64,000 bases of DNA from Pachyseris speciosa (GCA_016490735.1 JAEMWC010000665.1:187501-251500); one strand, 5' to 3'; shown: positions 23,500 to 36,029, counted from the stretch's first letter. A program made the numbers and translations. The notes: generated by a model not told the origin, from the sequence alone.

Positions 23500-25400
23500 G
23501 TCCACAGATTTCTGATGAGACTGTGGCTCCTCTCTGATAAAGTCCTTTTTCTAGATGTGAGGAACTCCCGCTCTCTATCAAATCTCTTCCCTTGTCATGC
23601 GCGGATGCAGACCAGTTTGTAACGTTTTAAGGAAATCAGTCGGGTTTTTACTATTTCTCGTGACCGTCAATAAAGATTTAACGGCATCCGTCAGTGGTAT
23701 TTTGAAACGCGTGGGTAACAAGACGTGTTTCGCTATAAACACATTGTGAAAATACCATGGATGGTATTGTTCTCGGAATCTTCGAGAGTTGGAATTGTGC
23801 AATATCCTGTACGAGCGATCCCAGAATGCAAGGAATGAAATCTTAAAGAAAGTAAATCAGACAATATTCCTGGAGGAGCATGCTGCCAGACCCCCGAAGG
23901 AATTTAACCTTTGTCTCCTCAAGTCATGGACAAACGGTCAACTTTTTTCCTGGATCCGCGCGCGCTTTTTCCCTTCTTTTTCCATAAAAGGTAAAAACGT
24001 TGCTTAAAATCCTAGTTAGAAGAATGCAAGTCAGTAATTCAAAACTTTGATGGTCGGATGTACGAACATGTATATCGAACATGAGTTAGAAGGACGTAGA
24101 CTGAACTAGTCTTTGTAGGGGAACTGGTCTTTAATTTGCATCGTTTTTGAGAAGACGTAAAAACGACGTTAGTTTTAGCCATACCACTTGCTACTTATTA
24201 TGTTCTAGACAGTTGAAATATGTTTAAATTTTTGTTCAAAAGCCGAGTGAGGTCTGAGAACTAACTTTTGAAATTTGAATCCAGTTAGATTATTATGCTT
24301 CAGTTGAGCTGCCCTACTGCTCTTAAATCCCGTTACCAGGTAATCAGAGATTGTAATAGCCTGCCAGCAAGCTCTCTATTGGGGTATCACGCGTGATTTG
24401 TTTCGGACGTCCCAATCCTCTCACCGCTTGCTTCGCTCGCCACTTGCGCACATATCACATAGTCTCATGGCCGTTTACAATTCTTTTATGGGGTAACATC
24501 AGGACGTCAGCCTGCAAAGACGCCACTGCCACCATTATTATTCCATATTTGATTTCACTCACCCACCAAAACCACGCATGAATGTAAAAGACAGATGAGA
24601 GCTAGAGCTACCGGGAACTACGTCCGTTCTTATCAAACTTTTATAATCACACCTAACAGACACGTTTGGCCTATCAGATGGTTCTAATCCCATATATGAC
24701 TCGATCAGGTTGCTGTGGGAAAGGAGGCAGTCCACTCCTTAAAAAGGAACCTAACTTAAAAGAAGGGGTACGAAGAGAAGGGTGGTGGGTGTTGTATTTA
24801 GGAAGGCGTTGGGTGAAGGTCCTCCGTTCCTCTCGAGATCAAAGGTTGTATTACTGGAAAACGATGGAAAATTGGGAAAATTGTCCTCGATTTCAAATAA
24901 GTGACCCAAGTTTGATCCGCTCTACTCTATTCTGTAACAGACCTCACTGCTTCCTTCATAAAAGGCTCAATAAAAAAACATAAACCTCACCACGGTCTCT
25001 CCAAATTCAAGATGTTTCCAACAAATCTCGTCGCCAAGGCACGGAAAGAGTAAAGAAACGTAAATAAGACACCTCTAAGTCTTAACACTTTTTGTCCAAG
25101 CACTCCCTATTTTCGCGTAAACCTACGGCATTACAAAACATATTTCGTTTTTCAAGCCGGTACGAGACTGTATACATGACAGTGTTTTTAGAACGTGGGA
25201 GTTGTGTGTCTTCGCCCATGAAGGAAAAAGATGGCGTACAATTCACTGAATAGGCTTGGAAAGTGAAGTGAGTAATTTGACTTGAGTCAAGTTTGCCATG
25301 TCTTAGTTAGTTACAATCCAAATCGCACTCATATAAATTCGATAATGCTTATCTTATTGTCTATGACAATCTACGTAATCGTTAGCCCGTAAAACAAAAG
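23500..25400. other. No gene recognised
   Basis: Two overlapping open frames near 23578-24007 (one per strand) lack known motifs. The stretch near 24365 shares GCCAGCAAGCTCT with 31387, probably an old repeat. This is the region downstream of the cysteine-rich gene. Confidence 0.4.
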
Positions 25401-25405
25401 CGTAT

Positions 25406-25411
25406 TTTATT
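25406..25411 (-). terminator. Poly(A) signal of the SCRiP-like gene
   Basis: AATAAA on the minus strand, 64 bases downstream of the stop codon, within a run of AATAATAAAATA. Confidence 0.6.
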
Positions 25412-25474
25412 ATTATCCGCTGTAAAGGGGATTACAATTTTCTTTTTGACATTATTGTTTTTCTCTTCTCGGTC

Positions 25475-25645
25475 TCAGTGAAGTCCATACGTTTTCTGAC
25501 ATGAATATCCTGTTCCTGGGAGATCAGGTATTTGGTCTTTCTCACAAGTGAAGTAGTAGCTAAAACAGTTGCACGTTCCACACTTTTTCTCCAAATCACC
25601 TTTGTTACAGGAATCTCCAGTGATGTCACAGTTACAAAGCTGGCG
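25475..25645 (-). CDS. SCRiP-like gene coding exon 2: eight-cysteine domain
   Basis: 56 codons plus stop, acceptor CTTGTTTGTAG. It holds all eight cysteines of the mature part and no other domain, so signal and mature regions are on separate exons. Confidence 0.8.
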   Translation of the reverse strand, partial: RQLCNCDITGDSCNKGDLEKKCGTCNCFSYYFTCEKDQIPDLPGTGYSCQKTYGLH

Positions 25646-26305
25646 CTACAAACAAGAATGTAAAAACAGTCATGAGGCGATAGAGCTATACCAGTGCAAA
25701 ACCCAAATCAACCACTACTATTGCTATAATTCTACAAGAAATCCACAACCGTATTCCTAAAAGTGCCGTCGCCTTTTTTGTTGGGTGGGTTTGAGGAAAT
25801 TTAGGCGTCGTCGCCCCTTGGTGTGAATCGGAATAGGCCATTTTCACGATTTTATGGTGTCATTTGACTAGAACTTGACTTCTGTCTGCTTTCATATTGA
25901 AAGTTTTCAATAAATGGTAATAGTTCTCATAAGCATACGAAAGAAGAAACGTAAACGATTCTGGTAATTCTAGTCCAAATGACAGCATTGTAAACATGTT
26001 CTATCAACGCTAACGAAAAGTAGTAATGTTTATCGAAAAGACCTAATTGGTGGGTTGGCCTAAATTACCTCTGCTTGCATTTTTGGATCAAAATTAAAAC
26101 GAGGACGAAACACAAGCTCAAGAGTCTACGCGGAATTGTCTTTAATTTTGAGGGAAGCATTTAATTAAGTAGTATATCTTACCTTTCCAAGTTCGAGATA
26201 ATCGGAAAGCCGTCGCCCGCTCTTAAAATGTCTGGGAACTGGCATCACGGAAATGGCAACCAAACAAATCACGAACAAGAGGAGGAATGGAGATTTTATA
26301 GCCAT
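25475..26305 (-). CDS. Small secreted eight-cysteine precursor (SCRiP-like)
   Basis: Two coding exons, 26183-26305 and 25475-25645, joined in phase 0, encode 97 residues. Residues 1 to about 21 form a signal peptide with hydrophobic core FLLLFVICLVAI. A propeptide of about 20 residues with a basic GRR follows, and a Lys-Arg pair forms exactly at the exon junction, a likely convertase site. The second exon gives about 55 residues with eight cysteines spaced C-x-C-x6-C-x8-C-x2-C-x-C-x6-C-x14-C. Length, layout and cysteine count match the small cysteine-rich proteins (SCRiPs) of stony corals, some of which are reported as neurotoxins. Family placement is by layout and cysteine count, not alignment. 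A 5' UTR acceptor lies 11 bases before the ATG and a poly(A) signal 64 bases after the stop. Confidence 0.8.
26183..26305 (-). CDS. SCRiP-like gene coding exon 1: signal and propeptide
   Basis: 41 codons from ATG at 26305 to donor GGAAAG|GTAAGAT. It contains the whole signal peptide and a short basic propeptide. An acceptor (TTTCTTTCAG) ends at 26316, so a non-coding first exon lies upstream. Confidence 0.8.
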
Positions 26306-26675
26306 GTCTTATGCACTGAAAGAAACGAATTTGATTGAGCGAAAGTTGTACGCTGCTATTATCAACTACACAATAATCAGGGAAGACAAAGGACATAAAA
26401 TGTAACGGGGTTTTCAGGGGTACGAGAAAATACTTTAATTATAAGAGGCCTAAGATAATCGTGAACACTATGGTGTACTTCCTATCTCGTAAGAGTAAGA
26501 AGACGTACGCTGAAGTGGCACTTTGAGGGAAAGAACATAGCTGTATCCCTTTAAGGTCTACATAGAACATTATAAGAGTTCCTTTGTAAATAGATTTGGG
26601 GGTCTAACCTGTTTAATACTGTAGGCTGTGCCTTTTCTGACTGACAGTTAGTTAGCTATCTAATGAGTGAATGAT

Positions 26676-26775
26676 TGCGTGCGTGCGTGCGTTCGTGCTG
26701 GTGGGTGGGTGGGTGGGTGAGTCAGTGAGTGAGTGCGTGAGAGAGGGAGCAAGCTAGCGAGTGAGTGAGTGAGTC
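26676..26775 (+). repeat. GCGT/GGGT/GAGT tetranucleotide microsatellite
   Basis: Runs of GCGT, then GGGT, then GAGT units over about 100 bases, drifting from one unit to the next. Confidence 0.8.
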
Positions 26776-28216
26776 GTTTCTTTTCTAAAATAGTACATCG
26801 CTCTCAAGATTGGACCCTTCTCCGTCAGCTTCCACATGGCTCTATCAGTGTGACGTTCCTTACAGGAACGCCGTGTGAACGCAAGGTATTCCACAGGGGG
26901 TCGAGGTACAGGCTATTCAAGGCGTTCTCGAAGACAAGGAAGTCGTGTGTTTCGCTACAAGCACTGTTCTATAAAGCCTCCCGTGCCAAGACAAATCAAC
27001 ACAACGCCCTTCTTCTCATCCCATAATCCAGTGTTTTCCTGCATTAGTTTGATGTCAGCAGCGGTGTCAATTCTGCTTAGCAGGACTGTACAGAAAGCTT
27101 CAACTTTTGCAGCAGCCTCTGACTGATATATACACCCCAGTTGTTAAGGTTCTGGATATCAGTCTTCTTGAAGACCCCTAATAGTGACCAGTCTTCAACG
27201 AGGCCAACGATTTGTCTCTATATTTGTCCACAGGAGAGATGAATGTATTCCCAAAGTGTAAATGCGCCTGACAGCACCATATCAACATTTTCTTAATGTT
27301 ATCGTTTTGTTCAGACGTTGTATCAAGAAATATCGATTTGTCGTCCCACCCGCGACGAGGACTGAAGAAATTACTTGTTCTCGTTTCGGTCCTCAAATGT
27401 CCCTAAGCTTGGTCGAAAGAATGAACGAAGGATCTGCTTCGGTGCTATCTTTTTGTCAAATGGCCGGTCACACGTTTTAATTGCCCTTGTTTGTTGTTGA
27501 TGTTGTTGTTGTAGTTGTTGATCGTAGTTGTTTTTCCAAGCCACACTGACCACTGTGTTATCAAGAAAGCTAATTTCTCTTTATTTAGTTCGCAGACCCA
27601 CGTGATCAAGATAGCCTTTATTACAAATCATCAGATGAAAGTCCAGCAGCGAGCTTGATAAATGAAGGCTTTAATTTCGCTCTGAAAACGAATTTGAGTT
27701 GTGACTGTATTGTGTTCTCCTGGCACTGTACCGTGGTTTCCGTTAATTTCCGGATCATTAAGGGTCATCATGGCAGCATCTGTACTATACTTACTATACT
27801 TACTATACGAGTAAGCCTTTATCAGTGAAAGTTATTACTGAAAGCAAGTTTCTACTAAGAAAATTTAAAGCAGAGTTCACGAACAAACAAGAATAAAATA
27901 TCCATTTCCTTGCTAAACTGTTTGTAATTGCTATGAAGATGGTAAAAAACTGCATACCTTCTTCGGATTTAGCGCCTCAATTATGAAGAATTTGAAATTG
28001 AAAACAACAAAGATATCACTTGAATATGTGAATGACCATCGCAGTTATGAACACTACTTAAGCAGTAGTGAAAATAAAGTCTAAAAAAACAATTCAGGCT
28101 TGTACGGTCTGAATTTTCCACAGTTCAAATATATGATTTTCATTTATTCATTCTCACAAAGATGTCACTTGTTACCGAAACAGGACCTGTTGCGCAGTAT
28201 GGTCATAAAAGGCATT

Positions 28217-28240
28217 ACAGATTCAGATTCAGATTCAGAT
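28217..28240 (+). repeat. CAGATT short tandem repeat
   Basis: Four consecutive ATTCAG/CAGATT hexamers. Confidence 0.7.
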
Positions 28241-28443
28241 TAGGGGTTGCTAAAAACAACTAGTTTCGTCAAAGGCCAACCTCGTTCCCAGGGTCCTTTC
28301 GCTTCCCCCTCGAGAAAGTACCCCGGTTGCGGCTGTTTTTTTCTTTCTTTTTTGCTATATCACTTTGGAAACTGATTTTACAATAACTGAGGACTTTTTC
28401 TGCCAATTCAAGTCAAAATGAAAATGAAAGCGTGTACGTTAAA

Positions 28444-28688
28444 GAGGCATTCCAAGGGGTGGTCTGGTATCGCTTTGTTGCTCGTTTACGACTCTGTCTG
28501 TCGCTTACTTCGTTAGGGACAAATGTCGCTGTCGCAAAGAAAACAAAGAGGATGGAAAGTGAATTGTCGCTGTCGCAAAGTGTCGCGCGTTTTCTGCCAA
28601 TTTCTGTCGGTTGTCAGTGTTTTGGGAGAAGATTGTCGCCTGTTTGCGGAGCCATGTCGCTTGTTGCTTCTACCCCTTGGAAGGCCTC
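28444..28688. mobile_element. MITE, 245 bp, with GTTAAA duplication
   Basis: Imperfect terminal inverted repeats: GAGGCATTCCAAGGGGTGG at the left, and the right end reversed reads GAGGCCTTCCAAGGGGTA. GTTAAA flanks both ends (28438-28443 and 28689-28694). The interior repeats GTCGCTGTCGCAAAG twice. No coding capacity. Confidence 0.65.
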
Positions 28689-28699
28689 GTTAAACGCGT

Positions 28700-29835
28700 C
28701 CTTTCCTACCGTTCTCTCTCATCAGAGTATCTATCGTTTAGTTAAAATTAAAAAAAAAACTTCACGAGGGCTGCTTTCGATGAAAAAGTCAGTTTAATTA
28801 TAAATAAAAAGGTGATGGGAATATACATACCCTTACGTTCAAAGGAAAGTCTTCGTCAGGATTTAAAGGCTTCTTAATGCGTCCCGCGCCTGCTTTAGTT
28901 GTACAACTTTGTGACAATCTGAAAAAGAAGCCTATTTATCAGTTTATGATAGAGGACGGTACAGCAGAAAGTAAAACAAACAATATCTATAGAAGTAAAC
29001 CCGTCACAACACTTCCGCCAGTAGGAGGCCTTAAAAAGATAAACGAACTTTCCGATTAAAATTTGTTTCCTTTCGAATCTCGGCGACATTTAATTTAACT
29101 TCTGTTCAATTAACTCGCTGTTCGATTAAGAAGTGTTTAATAACGACAGCGGGAAGAAAAACACAACTTCACTGCCTTTTAGTTTCTAATTCTTTTCGCT
29201 TACTTCAAGGCAAAAGTGAATGCATGTTTGGACAAATAAGGGAGATTAGAAACGTCTGTTAAATGACCACATGCTTATTCCCACGGTATCCATGAAAACA
29301 CACCCTATGGCAAATGCAATATAAAATGTGTTTTTCAATTAAGCCTTGTGGTATCAAAACATTTCCCGTCAAGTCGTTATTAACCTTTCAGTCAACTTCC
29401 TCAATCTAATATCAACGATAGATTTGAAAATCAAACCTTAAACAAGTTTCAAACAAAAAACTTTATTTATAACTCTTCTCCCCAAAGCTAGTAAAAACAT
29501 CGCTATTAAAAAAATGGCGAAGAAATTCTAAAAGTGTCATCGGAGTGTGTCTCTTTATTTATGAGTTAATATTAGGCAATACTTTCTCGCAGCGTATTCA
29601 TTTTTTCCCTTTTCTGTTAATATGTTATTTGTATTTTGCTTTTAATAATATCCCAACTCTAATAGCAAACCTCCCCAAGGCACTTGGGGATATAAGTGAT
29701 GAATATGTGTCGTTTAAAATCCAAAAAAGTCCGACCAGAGGAAAGTACAGGAGTCAAACCACGAGTAGTATAGAGTTTTCATTGCTTGCATGTCTTGGGG
29801 GAGAATCACTGAGTATACAGTACTTACTAATGTAT
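28700..29835. other. No gene recognised
   Basis: AT-rich sequence without supported exons or element ends. Confidence 0.4.
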
Positions 29836-29837
29836 AA

Positions 29838-29889
29838 GAAGAAGACGAAGAAGAAGACGAAGAAGAAGAAGAAGAAGATAATAATAGTA

Positions 29890-29926
<37 letters not shown>

Positions 29927-29935
29927 TAAAGATAA
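29838..29935 (+). repeat. (GAAGAC)n / (AAG)n / (AAT)n microsatellite
   Basis: A purine-rich GAAGAC run passes into AAG, then into AAT. Open frames crossing it are repeat artefacts. Confidence 0.85.
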
Positions 29936-30344
29936 TGATGAAAACTTTGTTTATTGTCAGTACAACAGCACCTAATAGGTGCTACAATAGCGCTCAAATG
30001 GTCACAGGCAGAATTTTTCTCTCTATGCGAAACTCTGTTCGAAGCGCGATTTGTGGTGAACATGGGCCTTTGAAATTATAAATTCACAAAATTCATAAAC
30101 TCTCGTATGAAAGTATGACTGGGGTTTTTCTTACAGCACTGAAAGTATGAAGTACTGAGATCTTAGATCACGGTGTCACCTCGTCTTTCCGTGGGAGAGA
30201 GCAAAACAAACACGAATGCTTTCGAGCATGCGTAGAAGCTTTCTGTGAAGCTGTCTGCACTTGCCGACTGTCAACATTGAATTTCAATCTGGATGGGAGT
30301 ATTTCTTTCTCATGGTACTGTTTATGGTGGCCCTAAAGCTCCAT

Positions 30345-30347
<3 letters not shown>

Positions 30348-30414
<67 letters not shown>

Positions 30415-30425
30415 TGTGTGTTTGT
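30348..30425 (+). repeat. (GT)n microsatellite
   Basis: About 35 near-perfect GT units, followed by TTTGTGTG and a G-rich tail. Confidence 0.95.
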
Positions 30426-30469
30426 GTGGGAGGAGGCGGGGGGTGCGGGGTGGCATTCTAGTGAGTGTC

Positions 30470-32790
30470 CACTCACACGAAAATTCTTGCGCTATATTTT
30501 CATGTCGTACTGCACACTCTCATTTTACTTGCATTTCGATTTTAGTTCCTCCTGGACGGCAAATTGTAAATAGGGAACTCGGCTAGTGTTTTGTTATTGA
30601 CGCATATCTTAAGAAAATAAACATCGGTGGGAATAAAGCTAAAGAAGATTGTTTCCGGTGTATTGAAAAGGCTTTCTGCGTTTGTTTACCTACATGAAGT
30701 ATCAATCCACATTAAGATACCGATCTTGCCAAGAAATATAGCGGCGTGTTGATCGTGTTCATAACTGTTAGCACAACCCTGCTATGTTTTGGCATAAAAA
30801 AAATAAAGATTTTTATCAAAGGGACTGTTTAAACAAAAATGTAATATAACGCAATACGAGGAAAGAAAACTCTGAATTGCTGTAATTCCCCCTTATATAC
30901 ATATCAGCATAAAGCAGCATAAGCAACATGACCATTTATTCTACTTTCAAATTCAAGGAAATGGAGTCAGCAATATTACAACTATTAAACCCGTCCGTAA
31001 AATCCCACTGAGGAGGAAGCAGTTTTGAAATATGTTAATAATTGAGCTTCAGCGCCATGTGGACAAATTAAAAGAACCATTCATTACTGAGCAGTAAAAA
31101 CAGCAAATAAATATAAAGTAATCATCTTACGATCAAACAGACCTTAGAATAAGATCTTTAACTCTGTTTAAAGAAATTTATAATCGTGAAAAAGCGGAGA
31201 AAAACAGCTCAAAGTGATTCTTTTTCTTTTTTTTGGTTTTTGTCAGAATTCTACCCTCACTGCCAACGGTACAGCAAACAGTATAAGCTACTTGGCAGTG
31301 CTGCCTACTGCTCCTTGGCTCCTTTTATAGGTTACCAGCAGATTCAAATGGAGAAGCCAAATAAAAATATATATGCCATAAATATGCCAGCAAGCTCTGC
31401 TATTCGGGTCTTACCCGCGATTCATTTTGCGGAATTTATTTACGGGCGACCTACAAGCAACCGCTGCTCGGCCCGTAAATTTATTGCTCACCGCTTCCAA
31501 ATGACTCGGAGAACTAAGGGACAACTCTTTCTCAGACTGGTAATAGCAAAACTTACACGTTTATTGTTTGCCTGTGTTAAAATTTCAAAACAGCATGGAG
31601 AAACCATAATGTAAAGCGGATCGTTACAACCAAAAGCAAAGCGTGGGCGGACTTGTATATTAAGTTTTCTTTTTCTTTCTTTCTGTTTTGTTTTATTTTG
31701 TTAACGTCAGGGTTTGTGTTTTACACCCGATGCAAGGCTTTATTAAGCATATATAAAAATACTATCAATAAATCATACATCTAAGGCACACTATATCGCA
31801 CTGACTTTGATATCGTTCGGGGTTCAGTATGGACGTCAAATATACCTTTTTTCAGTTTGCATGAACATAAGTCGTGGGAATGTAATTTATTTCGCTGGCA
31901 TCGTATCAGCTGAAGGTTTAATTATCTACGGAGACAGATGTGCTAGTTGCACCCTAAATTAAAATTGATATTTAAAAAACACATAATTTATTAGTTCAAA
32001 GCAATATTGAAATGTGGTAATCTCCGCTTCGGTGCGTTAAATCCACAATAACTTTTTCGATATAACAAATGAAGTTTAGTGTGACTGGTCATATTTTCGA
32101 TTTTACTCTATTTTTATATTTTTTGCTAGGTAAGGTTATGCGTAACCTTAAGAATGGTTGAAGTAAGTCGCTTTAGATTTTACCTTCCAATAACTTATTG
32201 AACTATATTACAAATGGCTCGTTCCTGAGGCTGAGATGTGCCAAATTATAACAAGGAAAATTCAGCACAAAATGTATCATCTGCGCAAAAGTCGATGTCA
32301 AATATTCATACCTCTACACCATTTCTGAAATAGTCTCGTACGTATGTGGGAAGATTCGTGGTAGCTGGGGTAAGAACAGTCGCCTTTTTCTTCCGTGCAA
32401 AGTGAAAGTCCGAGCATTAACAAATAATTTGGCAGCGTATTTGCTTTTTGCGGATCGTATTCAGGCGTCGAGTATCGGATTCCCCTTTGCTGTCAAATTC
32501 AAATTCATTCAGTTTCAGAGCTGCGGCTTAAAGCTTTCAGAAAGACCCAGTGAGAGCAATGAATCAAAGAATTATATTTTGTGATCCTAATCGTTTTATG
32601 GCCTTTCAAGGGCATGGACGTTGAATTTAACACAGACCACTAAATCTTTTCAGATTCTTTAGCTGAAAATACAAGCTGCAGAAAGTTCTATAAGGCAAAA
32701 AAATCGTATTCCCCCAGTTTTAGTTTGAGTTGATGATCGCTTTCGAAAAATGCTGATTAGCCTTATTTGCATTTGCTAAGTACTCCGAAA
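30470..32790. other. No gene recognised
   Basis: A 142-codon plus-strand open frame (31186-31614) has no recognised domain, signal peptide or splice context and overlaps a repeat-like segment near 31385. I do not call it a gene. Confidence 0.4.
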
Positions 32791-32804
32791 GCAAAGACAA
32801 ACAC

Positions 32805-33190
32805 CACCCCCGGGCGGGCGTATTCCCTACCCCCGGGGGGTATTCCCTATAATGGCCTATATGGAGAGGCTCCGTCCGAAAAGGGTACCTTTTTCACGGT
32901 TCAGGTATATGAAGGGGTAAGGATTTCACGAGTCGAGGTATATAAAACGGTAGGGAAATCTGCCATTTAGGTATTTGAAAGTGCCTTTCATTAAAATATT
33001 TCGCACACACATACCTTGACTGTACAGTTCCAATGGAAGGTATACGAAAGGAGTACCATTTGTCAATGGAAGGTATACGAAAGGGGTACCTTTGCTGTCA
33101 AAAATGGTATATAAAAAGGTAAGGGGTCGGACCTCAGGCGGAGCCTCTCCGTATTAAATTTTTTTAGTAACCCCCCCCCCCCCCCCCTCC
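32805..33190. mobile_element. Repeat with GGTATAC-type subrepeats and poly(C) end
   Basis: Starts with CCCCGGGCGGGCGTATTCCC and ends in a run of C. GGAGGCTCCGTCCGAAAAGG near the left and CGGACCTCAGGCGGAGCCTC near the right are inverted. The interior repeats AATGGAAGGTATACGAAAGG twice and AGGTATAT-type units several times. No coding capacity. The same general layout (G/C run at the ends, short internal repeats) is seen at 48262-48670. Confidence 0.6.
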
Positions 33191-33199
33191 CTTTCTACT

Positions 33200-34110
33200 T
33201 TTACTAACCCTTAAGGTGATATCTAACCAAAGAAGCTACTTTACGTCGAGTTTCCGAGGCGATTAAGACCTTCCGAACATAATGATTCGTCGAAACAAAC
33301 TAATAAAAAATTATTAGGACACGTGACAATTCAATTTTTGTTTACTTGGCAGATAATTCGCACTGATGGCGTCGAAAATTTGTAACCAAAGCTAATATAT
33401 TTGGATTCTCTGTAGGTAACTCTTAGTTTGCTTCAGGACTTAACAATCATAGTTTGAGGTGATATATTGCCAAAGGAACCTTTAGTTTTCGAGACGTTCC
33501 AAACGGATATTCCAACAAAACCGTTGGGCTATTCTGCGTGTGACAAAATCTCTCGAATGGAAATTTACTGATGTAAGAAATAAACCACTTGTTCTTCTAG
33601 TCTATACCGTATGCTCACATTACGGAAAACATCTGATACATTAATTTTGTGACCCATGTCAAAAATGGAAATATTGCAAGAGACCAACTCAAAAGTGAAA
33701 GAAATCCTCAAAGAGATTTTACCAATTTAAGCTACCACAATTCAACTTCAACTTCAACTTTATTTCAGTAAAAAATGGTCTTAAAAAATGAGAAGAAAAT
33801 ACGAAAAGAAACGAAGGAATTCGATTATAGTTCACATTTTTTTGTTCACATTTTTTTGTCATTTCATATGAATTACATAAAATATTTTCGAACAAAAATA
33901 CCTAGTAATAATGAGAAAAAAGCTAAATTATCTCCTTGTTTGATGTTATCAGTTGAACGTGGAAAAGCTTCCTGAAACGTGATAGACGAAAAGACAGTGG
34001 ATATAGATTAAAAGTAAGGTCTCAGAAAGTCAGTCAGGTGGACACTTTATCTCTGGTTGTTATCTTTTCAATTGAAACGTTTTCGGTCCGTTTTTAATTT
34101 CACTTGATGT
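33200..34110. other. No gene recognised
   Basis: AT-rich. Near 33740 the minus strand ends AATAAAGTTGAAGTTGAAGT, the look of a retroposon tail. Confidence 0.35.
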
Positions 34111-34117
34111 GACGTCT

Positions 34118-34588
34118 TTTAATTTCAGATTGGCAATTGGTAGTGGAAACGTTTGGCAGAAGTGCGAAGAAGAAAGCGAGTGTCAATCTGATGTCACACC
34201 ATATTATGGGAAATTAACGATGCGCGTTGACAACGCGAAGAAAATTTACGTTACGAAATTAACGCGAATTTTACAAAAGTTAGGTTCACATACATCAAAT
34301 TAATGCGACGTTTTCGTGAAGAGAGGAACTGACATAAGGGACGAGGTGAAATCTATAAATACAAACCGTCTCCACTGGTGAAAGGCGGCCTGGAAATCCG
34401 CATAGTGGTGACCGTGCAGTGGGAGGATGAACAGGCCAGGGAAATTTTAAGAAGAAAGACTGAAGAAGTTAGCTAATCCCCTCGAGGAAACGGATCAATA
34501 CGAAGACCAGTCGTACGACATTTTGAACTCAATTCTTAAAGAAGAACTGTCAGATAGTGACTCCGAGGCGTTGATAGGGGAAATATGA
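34118..34588 (+). pseudogene. Degenerate coding-like segment, family unknown
   Basis: Plus-strand reading shows coding-like stretches in shifting frames: GNVWQKCEEESE near 34150, YKYKPSPLVKGGLEIRIVV near 34355-34415, and after a frameshift EETDQYEDQSYDILNSIL then SDSDSEALIGEI and a stop at 34588. A frame break and stops interrupt it, and it is followed by AATAAACGTG near 34610. This looks like the decayed end of a protein or transposon ORF. I do not recognise the family. Confidence 0.35.
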
Positions 34589-35831
34589 GTAGCCGGGGTT
34601 TTGTTATTGAAATAAACGTGCTGTAAAACTCAGTGATTTATAATAAAGTTTCGATATAACGCGCGCTCCAATTGGTTAAAACAGCGTGCCTTATAAGAGT
34701 ACAGATGCACGGGCAGTACGGTGTCACGCCATAGACCCAAATGAAAATCTGAATTTTTCCCTCGGTTTTTATTTTGGCTCAGACGTCTTGTACGACCTAG
34801 AAAATGTGTATGAAAACGAGCGGTTAGCCTCAATGGATTTGGAAGTTGTTTCTGCGAGTAACACCACAAACAACAGCATTAAAAATTAAGGATTAAGCTT
34901 AATGTCAAGCGCGTTTTCAGAAGTTGTTGAAGTTGTCCGAGTCAAGTAGCGACGAGGGCAATTTCAGCAACATCTGAAAACACAAGTGGTTTGCGAGGAC
35001 TAATTCCAGGTACGTGTTAATAACATAAGGGCAAAATTGTCTCAACATTGCTGAGATACGTCGAAACCTGTCAGCCAAGCGGAGTAAAATCACTCCGCTC
35101 GCAAAGCAAACGAATCCAAAACGAGTGTAGACGATTACTATTTACATCCAGTTGAGAGATAAATACAAGTTTCAGTCCTGAACAAAAGTAACAACAATTA
35201 AACCAAATGTTCAAAGCTTGAAAAAACACATCCGCTTAAAAACACGCATCGGTAAACATAGCAAACGGACTGTCCAAAGAAAGAACTTCGTTCTCCAAGT
35301 TTGAGCTACTCGTTGCTCCCATTAATGGTAAGCTGTTCTGTGACCCTTTTTGGTGAACTGCAAGATGCCGTGGAATCATCATTTTGTTTTCAACCATACA
35401 ATCCCACTACGCCGGGCGCCATGCAAGCGATCCAAGTTTTAAGCTTTTCACGAATAAAATCTTTTGCATTTTTTTTTTCACTCGAAAATTCACCCTCCTG
35501 AGTGTCTTTTAAAACTAGCTCTTGATCATTACGCCTTTTTTAGCGAATGCATGAGCCAAAATTCCACCGAATTTCTCGGAACAATTTGCTTTTTGATCGC
35601 GGTTTTAGACTGAAAAACAACTTGCACTTTGATGGTTTCTGAACTTTGATGGTTTGACATTTTGACAGCTTTGGTCGTGTTTAACCAATGAAATGTATTG
35701 AGCCATTCTAACAAGGATTGTGATTGGTCTGTTTTGTCGTGCCTTATGAGAGTACAAATGCACGGCTGACGCCACCCGTAGGGTTTTCCGAAAATTTTAG
35801 CCGAATGCGTGAGGAAGTTAAGAAATTCGTT

Positions 35832-36028
35832 ATTATAAAACAAATAAAAAATCCTTAACCGTGCTTTGTTCTGTTATAAGGCACTCAAGGAAGTGACGAG
35901 AGCACTCAAAAAGTAGTTAGAAGCACTCGCCTGCGGCTCGTGCTTCTTCCTACTTCTTTCGTGCTCTCGTCACTTCCTTGCGTGCCTTAGAACAGAACAA
36001 AGCACGGTTAAGGCTTTTTTATTTGTTA
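35832..36028. mobile_element. Foldback MITE with about 85 bp arms
   Basis: Left arm AAATCCTTAACCGTGCTTTG then TTCTGTTATAAGGCAC; right arm is its complement ending GCACGGTTAAGGCTTTTTTA. The arms are separated by a short GC-rich loop (CTCGCCTGCGGCTCG). Intact hairpin of about 200 bp without coding capacity. Confidence 0.7.
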
Positions 36029-36029
36029 A

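Larger units (their letters stand above)
26316..28430. other. Upstream of SCRiP-like gene; no further gene recognised
   Basis: Should contain the promoter and first exon of the SCRiP-like gene; a TATA-like CTTATAAT occurs on the minus strand near 26570 but is not proven. 26680-26775 is a GTGC/GTGG/GAGT microsatellite. Plus-strand frames at 26769-27126 have no recognised domain. Confidence 0.4.

Noticed and set aside
23578..24007. Opposing open frames, one per strand
   Set aside because: No recognised family, no splice signals that link them to a gene.
26769..27126. Plus-strand open frames upstream of the cysteine-rich gene, considered as a decayed TSP1 exon
   Set aside because: The spacing of Trp and Cys does not fit TSP1 in any one frame.
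29545..30081. 178-codon plus-strand open frame
   Set aside because: Crosses the AAG/AAT microsatellite; no domain, no splice context.
30261..30586. Cys-Val repeat open frames on the plus strand
   Set aside because: Product of the GT dinucleotide repeat.
31186..31614. 142-codon plus-strand open frame
   Set aside because: No domain or signal peptide; includes repeat-like sequence near 31385.
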